The notes below the pieces were generated by a model, which saw only the letters and a list, made by a program, of their open reading frames with translations, did no database searches and was not told the DNA's origin. This document shows, in pieces, positions 56,506-64,000 of a stretch of DNA of 64,000 bases. Position 1 is the stretch's first letter. Each line of letters starts with the position of its first letter. Source of the DNA: Bradyrhizobium erythrophlei (GTDB lineage: Bacteria > Pseudomonadota > Alphaproteobacteria > Rhizobiales > Xanthobacteraceae); contig FSRD01000001.1 in the NCBI GenBank assembly GCA_900129675.1, positions 2,159,501 through 2,223,500 on the forward strand. Direction: 5' to 3'. The translations under genes and the position numbers were made by a program.

Positions 56506-58593
56506 TCAGCGCCTCTGTCTGGTGGTCTTGCCGGCGCGTTTTTTGGTCTTTTGCTTTACTCGCGGAATTCTCTTAAGGCCGCCGGTGCCGGTTTTGCTCC
56601 TATTTACGGTCGTCCTCTTCGTCGTCGCGCGGTTCTGTTTGGTTGCTTTCGATTTTGATCGTTTGAGTTCCTTGCGTCTAGGTTTGACCCTGCCCACTTG
56701 TTGACCATCTGGGACTGAAACATCGATAACAACCGCACACAACTTACTCCGCTGCTCACCAAGGATGATTTCGTTGAGCATCGTTTCGAGTTCTAGCGCA
56801 GTCCTGGGCGCAGTCTTGCCGCCAGGATGTTTCGGAAGAGAGCGTAAGCGGTGTTTCCCATACCAAAAAACGCCGAAGATTCCGTATCCGCTCGCTTCCG
56901 GATCGCGCGTATAGAATCTGTCGAGCTGAGTACCTGGCGCCACCCAAAGCTCGGCATGAATGTCTCGCTTAAGCTCAAGGATGAGCTTACGGCCTGGCAA
57001 TGTAGCGGTGATGTCTGCGCGCTTGTCCGCGACCATATGGCCTTCGGGCTCGACAATGATGCCAAGGGGCTCAAGCCGAATCTTTAGCAGGCCAAGCAGC
57101 ACATTTCTCGCGCTTTCCTCGATCTTGGGATCAGCTGGCCGTCCGTGAGAATCCTCGTTCCAGAAATCTTTGTAGACGTCGATGTTCTGGGTGCCGATGC
57201 GCTTGCTGATATCCTTGAGGTGCTCGACGACCAAGGCCTGCAGATCAGCAATATTGGCCGGCACTCCACCTGAAAGCGTTGCTATTGTTTCGGCCCAGTT
57301 GGGCTGTTTATAGTTCATCTCCCGAGATCGCGCCCGCTGGTTGGCCAATGCGTGCTTGATGCTATCCAAATACGTCACCATGGTTGGATCGAGCGCAAGC
57401 CGCTGTAACGTCTCGGTAGCCTCTGAACTCTTGTCAGCCGAAAGCGCGTTAAGAAGGCTGCGGATGTACTCCGAGGCGTCCCATGCATTTTCGTCGCCTG
57501 ACCATCCGCCGGTGGGATGGCCAGCATTCTGGAAGTGGCTCGCGGCGATGCGCGCGAACAACTCCCGTTGCGATGCTTTTATAGCGAACGTTTTCTTATT
57601 GTTACTCTCCCGATCGTAACTTGTGAGAGCGCGCATCCGCCACACTACCGACGGCGTGCTTTTTGCGTACGATATCAGCAAGCCTTCATAGGATTCGGGG
57701 GATAGCAAGTAAGCCGCGAGTGCCCATAGTTGACGTTGCTCCGCTGAGAGCAGCGTGCTGGGATCGAGCTTTTTGCGCGCTAAGTCCAAAACAAGCGTCC
57801 GCGAGCTCTCGGTTAGCGCAATTTGAAGAAGCTCTTCGAGACGTTGCGGCGACAAGTTCGGATACTTCTCTAGAAGATATGTGGCGATTTCACCTCGGAA
57901 TGGCGCAAGCGATGCGTCATTCAAGAGAGCGTAAAGCCCGGAGACGTGCTGCTTTTCTTCCTGCAGGCCCGCCTCGGCGAGGTAGAGATAGGCGTCTCTT
58001 ACCAGAGTAGGCTGCCCTGAGACGACGTGGTCCTTCCATGCATGCGCGTCTCGTTCTGTGGTTCCGCTCGCGAGGCGCGACGAGGTCGGTAATAGTAGGT
58101 CGATAGCAACAAGCGCCTTCAATGCGTCATCCGAAAATCCGGCGACAGTGGGCGTCTCTAGCCATAGCTCGTCCATGCCGGCAAGGAATGCGTACCAGAG
58201 CTTAGGATAGCTGTTCTTCGAATCCGCCGCCGCTAAGTCCGGCAAGGATGGAAGCGCGCCCGTGCGCACTACTGCCTTAAGTCCCTCCAAAACAATTGCG
58301 GTGTTCTCTGCGCCTAGTTCGTCTTCGAGGCGGTCGCGGCGGCGTTTGGCGGCGTCCACGTCGCTGAAGTTGGCGTAATACACGTCCGCGGCCCAAATCA
58401 TCCAGCCCAAATGTGTGCCATCCCTTATCTTGGCGATCTCCTTGGCGAACTGTCGCAGGTTCTTCAAACGTCCTGCCTTCCGCTTCTCCATTTCCTGCGC
58501 TGCGCGCAGCTTATCTCCCGCGTGCCAGCTCTGAATCTCGTTTGCGAGTAGCCTGCCGCGGATCAGAAGCAGATCTGGCCGAGTGTCGGCCAA
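56506..58593 (-). pseudogene. C-terminal half of NACHT-like NTPase/nuclease protein: PD-(D/E)XK nuclease and basic tail
   Basis: The open 695-codon frame has no real start: it continues upstream in the same frame as FSWIYYSPEDNVDIFESLYF, joining the NTPase frame across a 1-nt shift near 58,655. Most of it is alpha-helical repeat-like sequence. Near residue 530 a PD-(D/E)XK nuclease core appears: KRADITATLPGRKLILELKRD (Asp, then Glu-x-Lys), followed by GTQLDRFYTRDP, a Q-x4-Y-like motif. The last 65 residues are strongly basic (Lys/Arg), likely DNA-binding. No homologue is named with confidence. Confidence 0.68.
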
Positions 58594-60654
58594 GAAGTAG
58601 AGAGACTCGAATATGTCAACGTTATCTTCCGGACTGTAATAGATCCAAGAGAAGGCGAGTCATAAAGAGCATTGTATTTCGCCCTGTCCTGAATACCCGC
58701 CATAAGGCGCTGGCTCAGCAGTCGGAGTGGATGTGCGCTCAGGGGAAAAGGAAGATACTCGCTAAGCCTACTGCGGAAACGCCAGAGGACGGTAGCGGGC
58801 TTAAAGTCTTCAATCGCGGCCTCGAAAATGGCGCTGGCCAGTTCCGGCCGTTCGGCTAGAAGTGGCTTGATGCCGTCGAATCGCCGGTTGTTGTGGTCAC
58901 CACGAATTGTGCTCCGCATTTCCAGCCACACCCACATGCGCTGCCCTGAAACACCATCCGAACGTTCCTCAACCGCACGAATTAAGAGACGCTCAATGAA
59001 GCGCTCTCGCTCAGCGCGATTGTTTCCATTTTTCGTAGCGTCAGGCTCGCGGCCCGATGCGACTGCATCTAAAACCGGCGGAATGTCGTGCGTAGGAATC
59101 GACGTGGCTATTTGCCAAAGAACTCCGGACAGCAACTTTGCCTTGCTACGAGCAGCCGTGTTGTAGAGATTGGACACGTCCGTGGCCGAGAAGTTGCCGA
59201 CGTAGAATTTGGCAAGGATGAACGCGCGCAACCGTAGGTCATCCGCCGATTCACCGAGGCTGCGATAGATTTTCACCACGGCCTTACCGGCCGCCGTTCC
59301 GAGTTGCGCCGCAGCGCGCATCGCCGATACCTTTAGTCTGAAGGGTGTCGCCGGGTCGGCGACAACCGCGACAATGTCCTTTTGGAGGCTGGGCAGGGGC
59401 GGGGCCGAGCCTAGGCCCTCAAGAATAAGCAATTTGATTCCGAAAGGCGCACCAGGATCCCGCAAGATTTTTTTTAGATGGGGCGCCATGTCAAATTGGC
59501 ACAATGCGTTGATGGCGGTTGGCGCGTCCTCCTCAGGGCTGAAATAGGGGTCGGCCACAGCAAGACGGGAGAGCGCCTGCAGTAGACAGACGCGCTGTGT
59601 GAGGGCGAGGCTATTGGGATCGCTGTAGATCAAGATACCAAACGGGTCTGCATTGATAATAACATCCGAGAACTCGGGCAAAAGCACCGCGAGCCATGCA
59701 TGCATGCCGCGCAATTCTGGCGCGGGCACCCCGTCTATTCCAATCAGGGCTTGAACGCGGCTTAGTGGCAAGCCGTTCCGGATTTGTTGTGCAAGCCAAC
59801 CGGCTGCAGCGTACTCGGCGCGGACGCGATGCGAGTAGTCGACGGCTTCGTTGCCAAGGGCCCGAAATGCCCGACGTCCCAGTGACGCCAATGTGAGTTC
59901 CGGCTTGGCGAAAGGGATCGCCCGATAGCTTGGATACAACGGATCGATCTCAGCTTCGGCGAGGCTGATGCCCTCAACATCACTTATGAGACGTAGCGCG
60001 CAGGCTGCGCTTGCGGCCGGCCGAACCTCATTGACGCCATACTGTCCGCCTCCACTCCGAACATGCGCCAAGTTATGTTCTTTAAGCAGAAGGACCGTCG
60101 TATCTTCGAGCAATTGCCGCCGTGTGATCGGCCACGCCTTCTTCAACACCACTTCGGCAAGCATGATGAGATTTTGCGGATTAACGAGGAATTCTGACAA
60201 TCCGCGTCGCTCGGCTTCTTTGACGAATTGGTAAGTGTCGGTTACGCCGGCTTGCTTAAGGATATCACGCTGTTCCACCTCCGTTAGCGGCTCAAGCGCC
60301 AATACGACGTATCCGCCAGATTGAGCGAAGTATGGATGAAATGCCGCAAGATCAGTTCCGCCCAACCAGTCGTGCTCGCGACAGGCAAGCCGTACGCGCG
60401 AAGCATGAACGATAAAGAGCTTCTGGACGATGAGGTCTATCGTTGCTTGATCGCTTCTACCCGCACGCCGTTCGTCCAACGCGTCGATAAACAGTGTAGC
60501 GCCTGCAGGGGCGGGTGGCGTGTTCAAGAAGCCGCGCGCGCTCTGCACGCTTGTTTTTTCGCCTTGCGCGAGTTCCTCGAATAGGTGCGACTTGCCTGCG
60601 CCTGGGTCTCCTACAAGCACCACGTTCGCCGTAGCCGCATAGTCGGATATCCGC
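58563..60654 (-). pseudogene. Middle part of NACHT-like NTPase/nuclease protein: P-loop NTPase and helical repeats
   Basis: This segment is open from the IS junction at 60,654 downward. It has Walker A LVGDPGAGKSHLFEEL, Walker B GATLFIDALDERRAG (NACHT-type D-x-L-D-E) and sensor RVRLACREHDWLGG, then a winged-helix-like part and long helical repeats (about 340-650) of HEAT/ARM character. After NALYDS near 58,655 the frame is lost; one extra base (TCGGCC for TCGCC) would continue it into the nuclease half. NACHT/STAND NTPases of this build commonly serve in anti-phage defence. The annotated GTG start at 60,623 is an artefact of the IS. Confidence 0.7.
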
Positions 60655-60732
60655 TAATGGGATGGTCCGGCCGTGCTCCTGCCCCGCCAGCAAGCGAAGC
60701 TGGCAAGGGGCGCCAAAGACAAGGAGCACGCC

Positions 60733-61797
60733 ATGTCTCAGATACCCAATACCGCGATCGCCGTGATCGGCATCGATATCGGCAAGAACTCGTTCCACGT
60801 CGTGGGCCACGATGCGCGCGGCGCCATCGTGCTGCGGCAAAAGTGGTCGCGTGGCCAAGTGGAAGCGCGGCTCGCCAATATACCGCCTTGCCTGATCGGC
60901 ATGGAAGCCTGCGTCGGCGCCCATCACCTGAGCCGCAAACTCGCATCGCTTGGCCACGACGCCAGGTTGATGCCGGCCAAATATGTCCGCCCCTATAGCA
61001 AAGGACAGAAGAACGACTTCAATGATGCCGAAGCGATTGCCGAAGCCGTGCAGCGCCCGACGATGAAGTTCGTGGCGACCAAGACCGCGGAGCAACTGGA
61101 TCTGCAGGCACTGCATCGGGTGCGCGAGCGGCTGGTGTCGCAACGCACCGGTATCATCAATCAGATTCGCGCCTTCATGCTGGAACGCGGGATCGCCGTG
61201 CGCCAGGGGATCGGCTTCCTGCGCAAGGAGCTGCCCACCATCCTTGCAACGCGCACCGATGCCCTGTCGCTCCGCATGTTGCGTGTCATCGAGGAGTTGG
61301 CAGGCGACTGGCGCCGGCTGGATCAGCGTATCGATGGCCTCTCCGGCGAGATCGAAGCACTGGCCCGTCAAGATCAGGCATGTTCGCGCCTGATGACGGT
61401 GCCCGGCATCGGGCCGATCATTTCGAGCGCCATGGTGGCCGCGATCGGCACTGGAGACGTATTCTCCAAAGGCCGCGACTTCGGCGCCTGGCTCGGACTG
61501 GTGCCCAAGCAGATCTCGACGGGAGACCGCACGATCCTCGGCAAAATCTCGAGGCGCGGCAATCGCTACCTGCGCGTTCTGTTCGTGCAGGCGGCATGGG
61601 TTGTGCTGGTCAGGATAAAGGACTGGGAACGTTACGGGCTCAAATCCTGGATCGAAGCCGCCAAGAGGCGGTTGCACCACAACGTGCTGGCGATCGCGCT
61701 CGCCAACAAGCTTGCCCGGATCGCCTGGGCGGTGCTGGCCAAAGGACGCGCCTTCGAGCTGACGAGGACCGATGATGCAGGCGTCCGACCCGCGTGA
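60733..61797 (+). CDS. IS110-family transposase (DEDD), copy 3
   Basis: An intact 354-residue transposase, starting MSQIPNT after AAGGAGCACGCC, with the DEDD residues (IGIDIGKNS, GMEACVGAH, NDFNDAEA) and the Ser-containing C-terminal domain (VPGIGPIISSAM; ILGKISRRGNRYLR). It carries a few private changes (FLRKELPTIL where the others have FLRTELPTIL). The complementary strand has a long open frame that is only a shadow. Confidence 0.92.
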   Translation: MSQIPNTAIAVIGIDIGKNSFHVVGHDARGAIVLRQKWSRGQVEARLANIPPCLIGMEACVGAHHLSRKLASLGHDARLMPAKYVRPYSKGQKNDFNDAEAIAEAVQRPTMKFVATKTAEQLDLQALHRVRERLVSQRTGIINQIRAFMLERGIAVRQGIGFLRKELPTILATRTDALSLRMLRVIEELAGDWRRLDQRIDGLSGEIEALARQDQACSRLMTVPGIGPIISSAMVAAIGTGDVFSKGRDFGAWLGLVPKQISTGDRTILGKISRRGNRYLRVLFVQAAWVVLVRIKDWERYGLKSWIEAAKRRLHHNVLAIALANKLARIAWAVLAKGRAFELTRTDDAGVRPA

Positions 61798-61989
61798 TCC
61801 TCGCGCCGTGCTCGGCGCGGTCAAGGCGCGGCCTGGCAACGCCGGCGCCCGCCGCAAGCCAAGCGCGACGGCCGGCCTTGACCGCCCCTGCGCGCGACGC
61901 GATCGACGTTCTGCGGGCCGGGACGAAGGAACGGCCCTTGGCTCGAACAAAGGAACTGCGCGACATGAGGAGCAAGCGATGACGTAACC

Positions 61990-62095
61990 CTATCAACAGT
62001 TTCCAGCCGAGGTCTGCGAGAGGATGAGACGAGATGGAGGTTCGGTCTTCCGAGCGCGTGCGAACACTGGTGACCCGAATGGCCCGATCGAGGCC
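61990..62095 (+). ncRNA. Putative bridge/seekRNA region of IS copy 3
   Basis: In the 442-bp non-coding part after the transposase, GAGGTCTGC (62009-62017) and TGACCCGAA (62071-62079) resemble the left and right halves of the target, GATATCCGC and TGACGCCGAA. Spacing and position are as in copies 1 and 2. The RNA is inferred from family knowledge. Confidence 0.4.
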
Positions 62096-62239
62096 TGTCC
62101 GCTAATTAGAACGCACGCGCGCTGATATCCATGATGGCCCGGAGCACAACGCGCTCCAATCAGAGGCCGGATACATTGATGCAAGACCGCCGCCGCCAAT
62201 TCGACGAAATCTTCTTGCAACGCGCGGCCGGACCATACA

Positions 62240-62301
62240 TTCGGCGTCAGAAGCTCTTCTTTGGGCCGCGGATCAATTTGGCGGACAAATCGGTCGGACA
62301 T
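62240..62301 (-). pseudogene. 5' stub of the NACHT-like NTPase/nuclease gene
   Basis: ATG 62301 opens MSDRFVRQIDPRPKEELLTP before IS copy 3 begins. Reading across the excised IS gives LLTPKRISDYAATANVVLVG, which leads straight into the Walker A motif. An in-frame TAA lies upstream of the ATG, so this is probably the true N-terminus. No strong ribosome-binding site is visible. Confidence 0.65.
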
Positions 62302-62481
62302 GGGATTGCCGAAGATGAGGGGAGCGCTATCGCGTCGTTAGCGCCGGAAACGAGGAAAGAAAAGCAAGCTTATAGGAAGGCACTAAGACCATGAGTCTTA
62401 AATTCACTAACAAACCTACGGTGCGGTCCTGTGTGGCCGAGCTGCGGCCTTGGTAGGCGACTCATCGTAGCCACCATAGGA

Positions 62482-62520
62482 CAAAAACGGCCGGGTCTTT
62501 CGACCCAACCGCCCAAATCT
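62482..62520 (-). repeat. Second copy of the rpmB terminator sequence
   Basis: The 39 bp match 62863-62901 with 2-3 changes: CAAAAACGGCCGGGTC, TTTC, GACCCAACCG, CCCAAATCT. On the minus strand it forms a GAAA-loop hairpin followed by GTTTTTG, but no minus-strand gene ends here. With the other copy it flanks the DUF1902 gene. Confidence 0.7.
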
Positions 62521-62585
62521 GCTGCTGTGATAACATCGATAGGCGGCCCGGCTTCAGGGTCCTTGCGGCAAGCAATGGAGCGGCG

Positions 62586-62822
62586 ATGTCCAGACCTGTG
62601 ATTTTCACGATTTCCGCCGCCTGGGATCGGGAGGCGTCGGTCTGGAGCGGGCATTGTGACGATATACCGGCCGCAGCCGACGCGCCGACCCTCGACCGAT
62701 TGCTGGAAAAGATTTCCGCGATGGCGCTCGATTTGTTGCCGGACAATCATCCGGATGTCGCCCCGGAATCGCTGTTCCTGCAGATCACCGCGCTGCGCGA
62801 AGCGGGACCGGTTGCGGGCTGA
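62586..62822 (+). CDS. DUF1902 (HicB-like antitoxin-type) protein
   Basis: The 78-residue protein has the DUF1902 pattern: IFTISAAWDREASVWSGHCD, then IPAAADAPTLDRLLEKISAM. DUF1902 is a small HicB-like domain usually found as the antitoxin partner of HicA. The downstream gene starts immediately (ATG 62823) but is cut short, so no toxin is present in the window. Confidence 0.78.
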   Translation: MSRPVIFTISAAWDREASVWSGHCDDIPAAADAPTLDRLLEKISAMALDLLPDNHPDVAPESLFLQITALREAGPVAG

Positions 62823-62862
62823 ATGGCACCGCAGTTCGATCGTGCGTGTATCTCCCTCCAAA
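62823..62862 (+). pseudogene. Possible truncated HicA-like toxin start
   Basis: The ATG one base after the DUF1902 stop opens MAPQFDRACISL and runs directly into the terminator repeat at 62863. Partners of DUF1902 commonly begin in this way before a LLKAAGC-type HicA core. The rest is missing, so this is a guess from context. Confidence 0.3.
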
Positions 62863-62868
62863 CAAAAA

Positions 62869-62892
62869 CGGCCGGGTCTTTCGACCCAGCCG
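62869..62892 (-). terminator. Rho-independent terminator of rpmB
   Basis: On the minus strand GGCTGGGTC, GAAA, GACCCGGCC form a 9-bp stem (one G-U pair) with a tetraloop, followed by GTTTTTGTTTG. It lies about 50 bp after the rpmB stop. Confidence 0.75.
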
Positions 62893-62941
62893 CTCAAATC
62901 TCTCAACGGCTAAAACCAGCCAGTCTAACCCAGCCTAACGC

Positions 62942-63250
62942 TCAGCTCGCCTGCGCCACCGGCGCTTCGGCGGCCTTCTTCTTCTGGATCGCGCGCTTCA
63001 GGTCCAGCGCGCGGGGCGACAGGTTTTCCGCCTTGGCTTTCAGGAGGAAGCTGTCGAGGCCGCCATTGTGGTCGACGCTCTTGATCGCGTTGGTCGAGAC
63101 GCGCAGGCGCACGTTGCGGCCGAGCGCGTCCGAGATGAAGGTGACGTTGCACAGGTTCGGCAGGAACCGGCGCTTGGTCTTGATGTTCGAGTGGCTCACC
63201 TTGTGACCCACCAGCGGGCCCTTGGCCGTCAGTTCGCAGCGCCGTGACAT
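62942..63250 (-). CDS. rpmB: 50S ribosomal protein L28
   Basis: The 102-residue protein is L28: [20 protein letters not shown], then [18 protein letters not shown] and [23 protein letters not shown] 63250 is the family start; the frame extends 12 codons further without need. A Lys/Ala-rich tail is normal in alphaproteobacteria. It ends at a clear terminator. Confidence 0.95.
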   Translation of the reverse strand: MSRRCELTAKGPLVGHKVSHSNIKTKRRFLPNLCNVTFISDALGRNVRLRVSTNAIKSVDHNGGLDSFLLKAKAENLSPRALDLKRAIQKKKAAEAPVAQAS

Positions 63251-63627
63251 CTCAACAAATCCTCTGCCATCCCCGGCTACAGGCAACGCTCAAGGCGGCC
63301 ACGCGGGGGTCCAAAATCATGTCCATTTCCAGGAACCGCGGACGTATAGGGGGAGATGCCCGGACCGTCAAGGTTTTGAGGCTCGTTTTCGCCGGTTTCC
63401 GGGGGCCGTGATGGGCCGGTTCACAAGCGGTTCCAGCGACTTAAGCCATCATATAAAGGGCGCATTCGCCGCCGACATCTTGGGCTTAGCGTTTCGACCC
63501 TTGTTCTGGCCGGGTCACGCCGGCTGCACAGGCTTTTGAGGTTACGCTTTTCGCCCAGTGCGCGTTGTTTGCCGGATATTTTTGCTTAAATGAAGCCCGA
63601 TCGCGCCAATACCAGGACTGCCAGTCA
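63251..63627. other. Divergent promoter region between rpmB and the DUF3108 gene
   Basis: This 377-bp gap should hold the rpmB promoter and that of the DUF3108 gene. I see no further gene, no riboswitch and no clear repeat. Confidence 0.4.
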
Positions 63628-64000
63628 GTGACACGCCGCGCCATTTCGCCCCGATGGGTGCTTTTCAGCCTGTGCGCCGGCGCGCTCCTGTCGCAGGCTG
63701 AGCCTGCGTTCGCGCAGGGGCGGCTGGATGCCCAGTACGAGGCGTCGCTGTCGGGAATCCCGGTCGGCAAGGGCGCGTGGAGCATCGAAATCGGCGACGA
63801 TACGTTTTCCGCGGCCGCCCAGGGCGCCACCGCGGGCCTCTTGAAGGCGTTTTCCGGCGGCAGCGGCTCGGGCGCCTCCCAGGGCAGAATCGTCAACGGC
63901 GCGCTGGTCCCCTCCGCCTATACCGCCACCACCACCACCTCGAAAAAGTCCGAAACCATCCGGCTGGCGCTGGTGAACGGCAATATCAAGGAATTTTCGA
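63628..64000 (+). CDS. DUF3108 secreted protein (3'-partial)
   Basis: GTG 63628 opens a frame that runs to the window end (124 codons). It has a Sec signal (VLFSLCAGALLSQAEPAFAQ) followed by the DUF3108 pattern: LDAQYEASLSGIPVGKGAWS, FSAAAQGATAGLLKAFSG, GRIVNGALVPSAYTATTTT. DUF3108 proteins are periplasmic and of unknown function. AGGA lies 11 bases upstream. The gene is commonly divergent from rpmB in this group. Confidence 0.8.
   Translation, partial: MTRRAISPRWVLFSLCAGALLSQAEPAFAQGRLDAQYEASLSGIPVGKGAWSIEIGDDTFSAAAQGATAGLLKAFSGGSGSGASQGRIVNGALVPSAYTATTTTSKKSETIRLALVNGNIKEFS

Larger units (their letters stand above)
60655..62239 (+). mobile_element. IS110 family, IS1111-type insertion sequence, copy 3
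   Basis: The element is 1,585 bp, in opposite orientation to copies 1 and 2 and near-identical to them, with subterminal ATGGTCCGGCCG repeats. Its removal joins GACGCCGAA to GCGGATATCC on the gene strand and restores the NTPase frame. It therefore interrupts the gene 21 codons after its start. Confidence 0.9.

Noticed and set aside
60623..60625. GTG as a genuine start of the NTPase
   Set aside because: The frame is open from the IS junction and includes ISDYAATAN before the GTG; the true start is ATG 62301 beyond the IS.
60457..61950. Long open frame (497 codons) on the minus strand of IS copy 3, with equivalents in copies 1 and 2
   Set aside because: It is the complement of the DEDD transposase; its composition is Arg/His/Gln-rich and matches no family. 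High GC produces such shadow frames.
62370..62906. Minus-strand open frame containing GWVERPGRFC twice
   Set aside because: The repeated peptide is the duplicated terminator read as protein; the DUF1902 gene lies on the other strand.

Overview
The window looks like chromosomal DNA of an alphaproteobacterium of the Bradyrhizobium/Rhodopseudomonas group (Nitrobacteraceae). Evidence is the high-GC codon use, the order of core genes (secA end, accA, xerD, aroK-aroB-CNNM, bolA, J-domain gene, cobS/cobT, rpmB), Tat-signal periplasmic binding proteins, and dispersed palindromic repeats (GTGGGCACG type, CCTCACCCC type, CATTGCGAGCCACC type) typical of that group. The species is not identified. I see no rRNA, tRNA or CRISPR array.

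Layout. 1-27,000 is mainly accessory DNA: the 3' end of secA; a LysR/aldo-keto reductase pair; a MarR-MFS cassette between two remnants of one winged-helix/TPR regulator; a SulP transporter carrying STAS and cyclic-nucleotide domains; a DsrE-like protein with a DoxD-DoxA fusion (sulfur chemistry); a B12 radical-SAM protein; a DoxX/NAD(P)-reductase/HxlR group; two copies of an IS1111-type IS110 element around a substrate-binding-protein gene; and an oxidation/detoxification group (flavin monooxygenase, frameshifted haloalkane dehalogenase, DUF427 protein, frameshifted MOSC-reductase, VOC protein, alpha/beta hydrolase, HPP protein). 27,957-53,173 is mostly core: L,D-transpeptidase lipoprotein, acyltransferase, accA, xerD, aroK-aroB-CNNM, bolA, J-domain gene, two divergent citrate-synthase-family genes, DedA, cobS-GNAT-cobT, phytase-like esterase, Bug-type binding protein, Old Yellow Enzyme homologue, DUF2336 and DUF2235 proteins. 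53,200-62,900 is accessory again: repeats, a frameshifted membrane hydrolase between 300-bp direct repeats, and a large NACHT-like NTPase/nuclease gene split by the third IS copy. rpmB and the start of a DUF3108 gene close the window.

Most notable points. (1) The pieces at 56,506-62,301 rejoin in frame into one protein of about 1,400 residues: an N-terminal NACHT/STAND-type P-loop NTPase and a C-terminal PD-(D/E)XK nuclease with a very basic tail. This is a candidate anti-phage protein, inactivated by an IS1111 insertion and a 1-nt frameshift. (2) The three IS copies, together with an unoccupied copy of one insertion site, define the element ends. The 440-bp non-coding part after the transposase holds two short segments matching the two halves of the target, and a base change in one copy matches the base in that copy's own target, as expected for a bridge/seekRNA guide. 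Two of the three insertions lie at the same position of a roughly 100-bp dispersed repeat. (3) Small accessory modules repeatedly sit between direct repeats.
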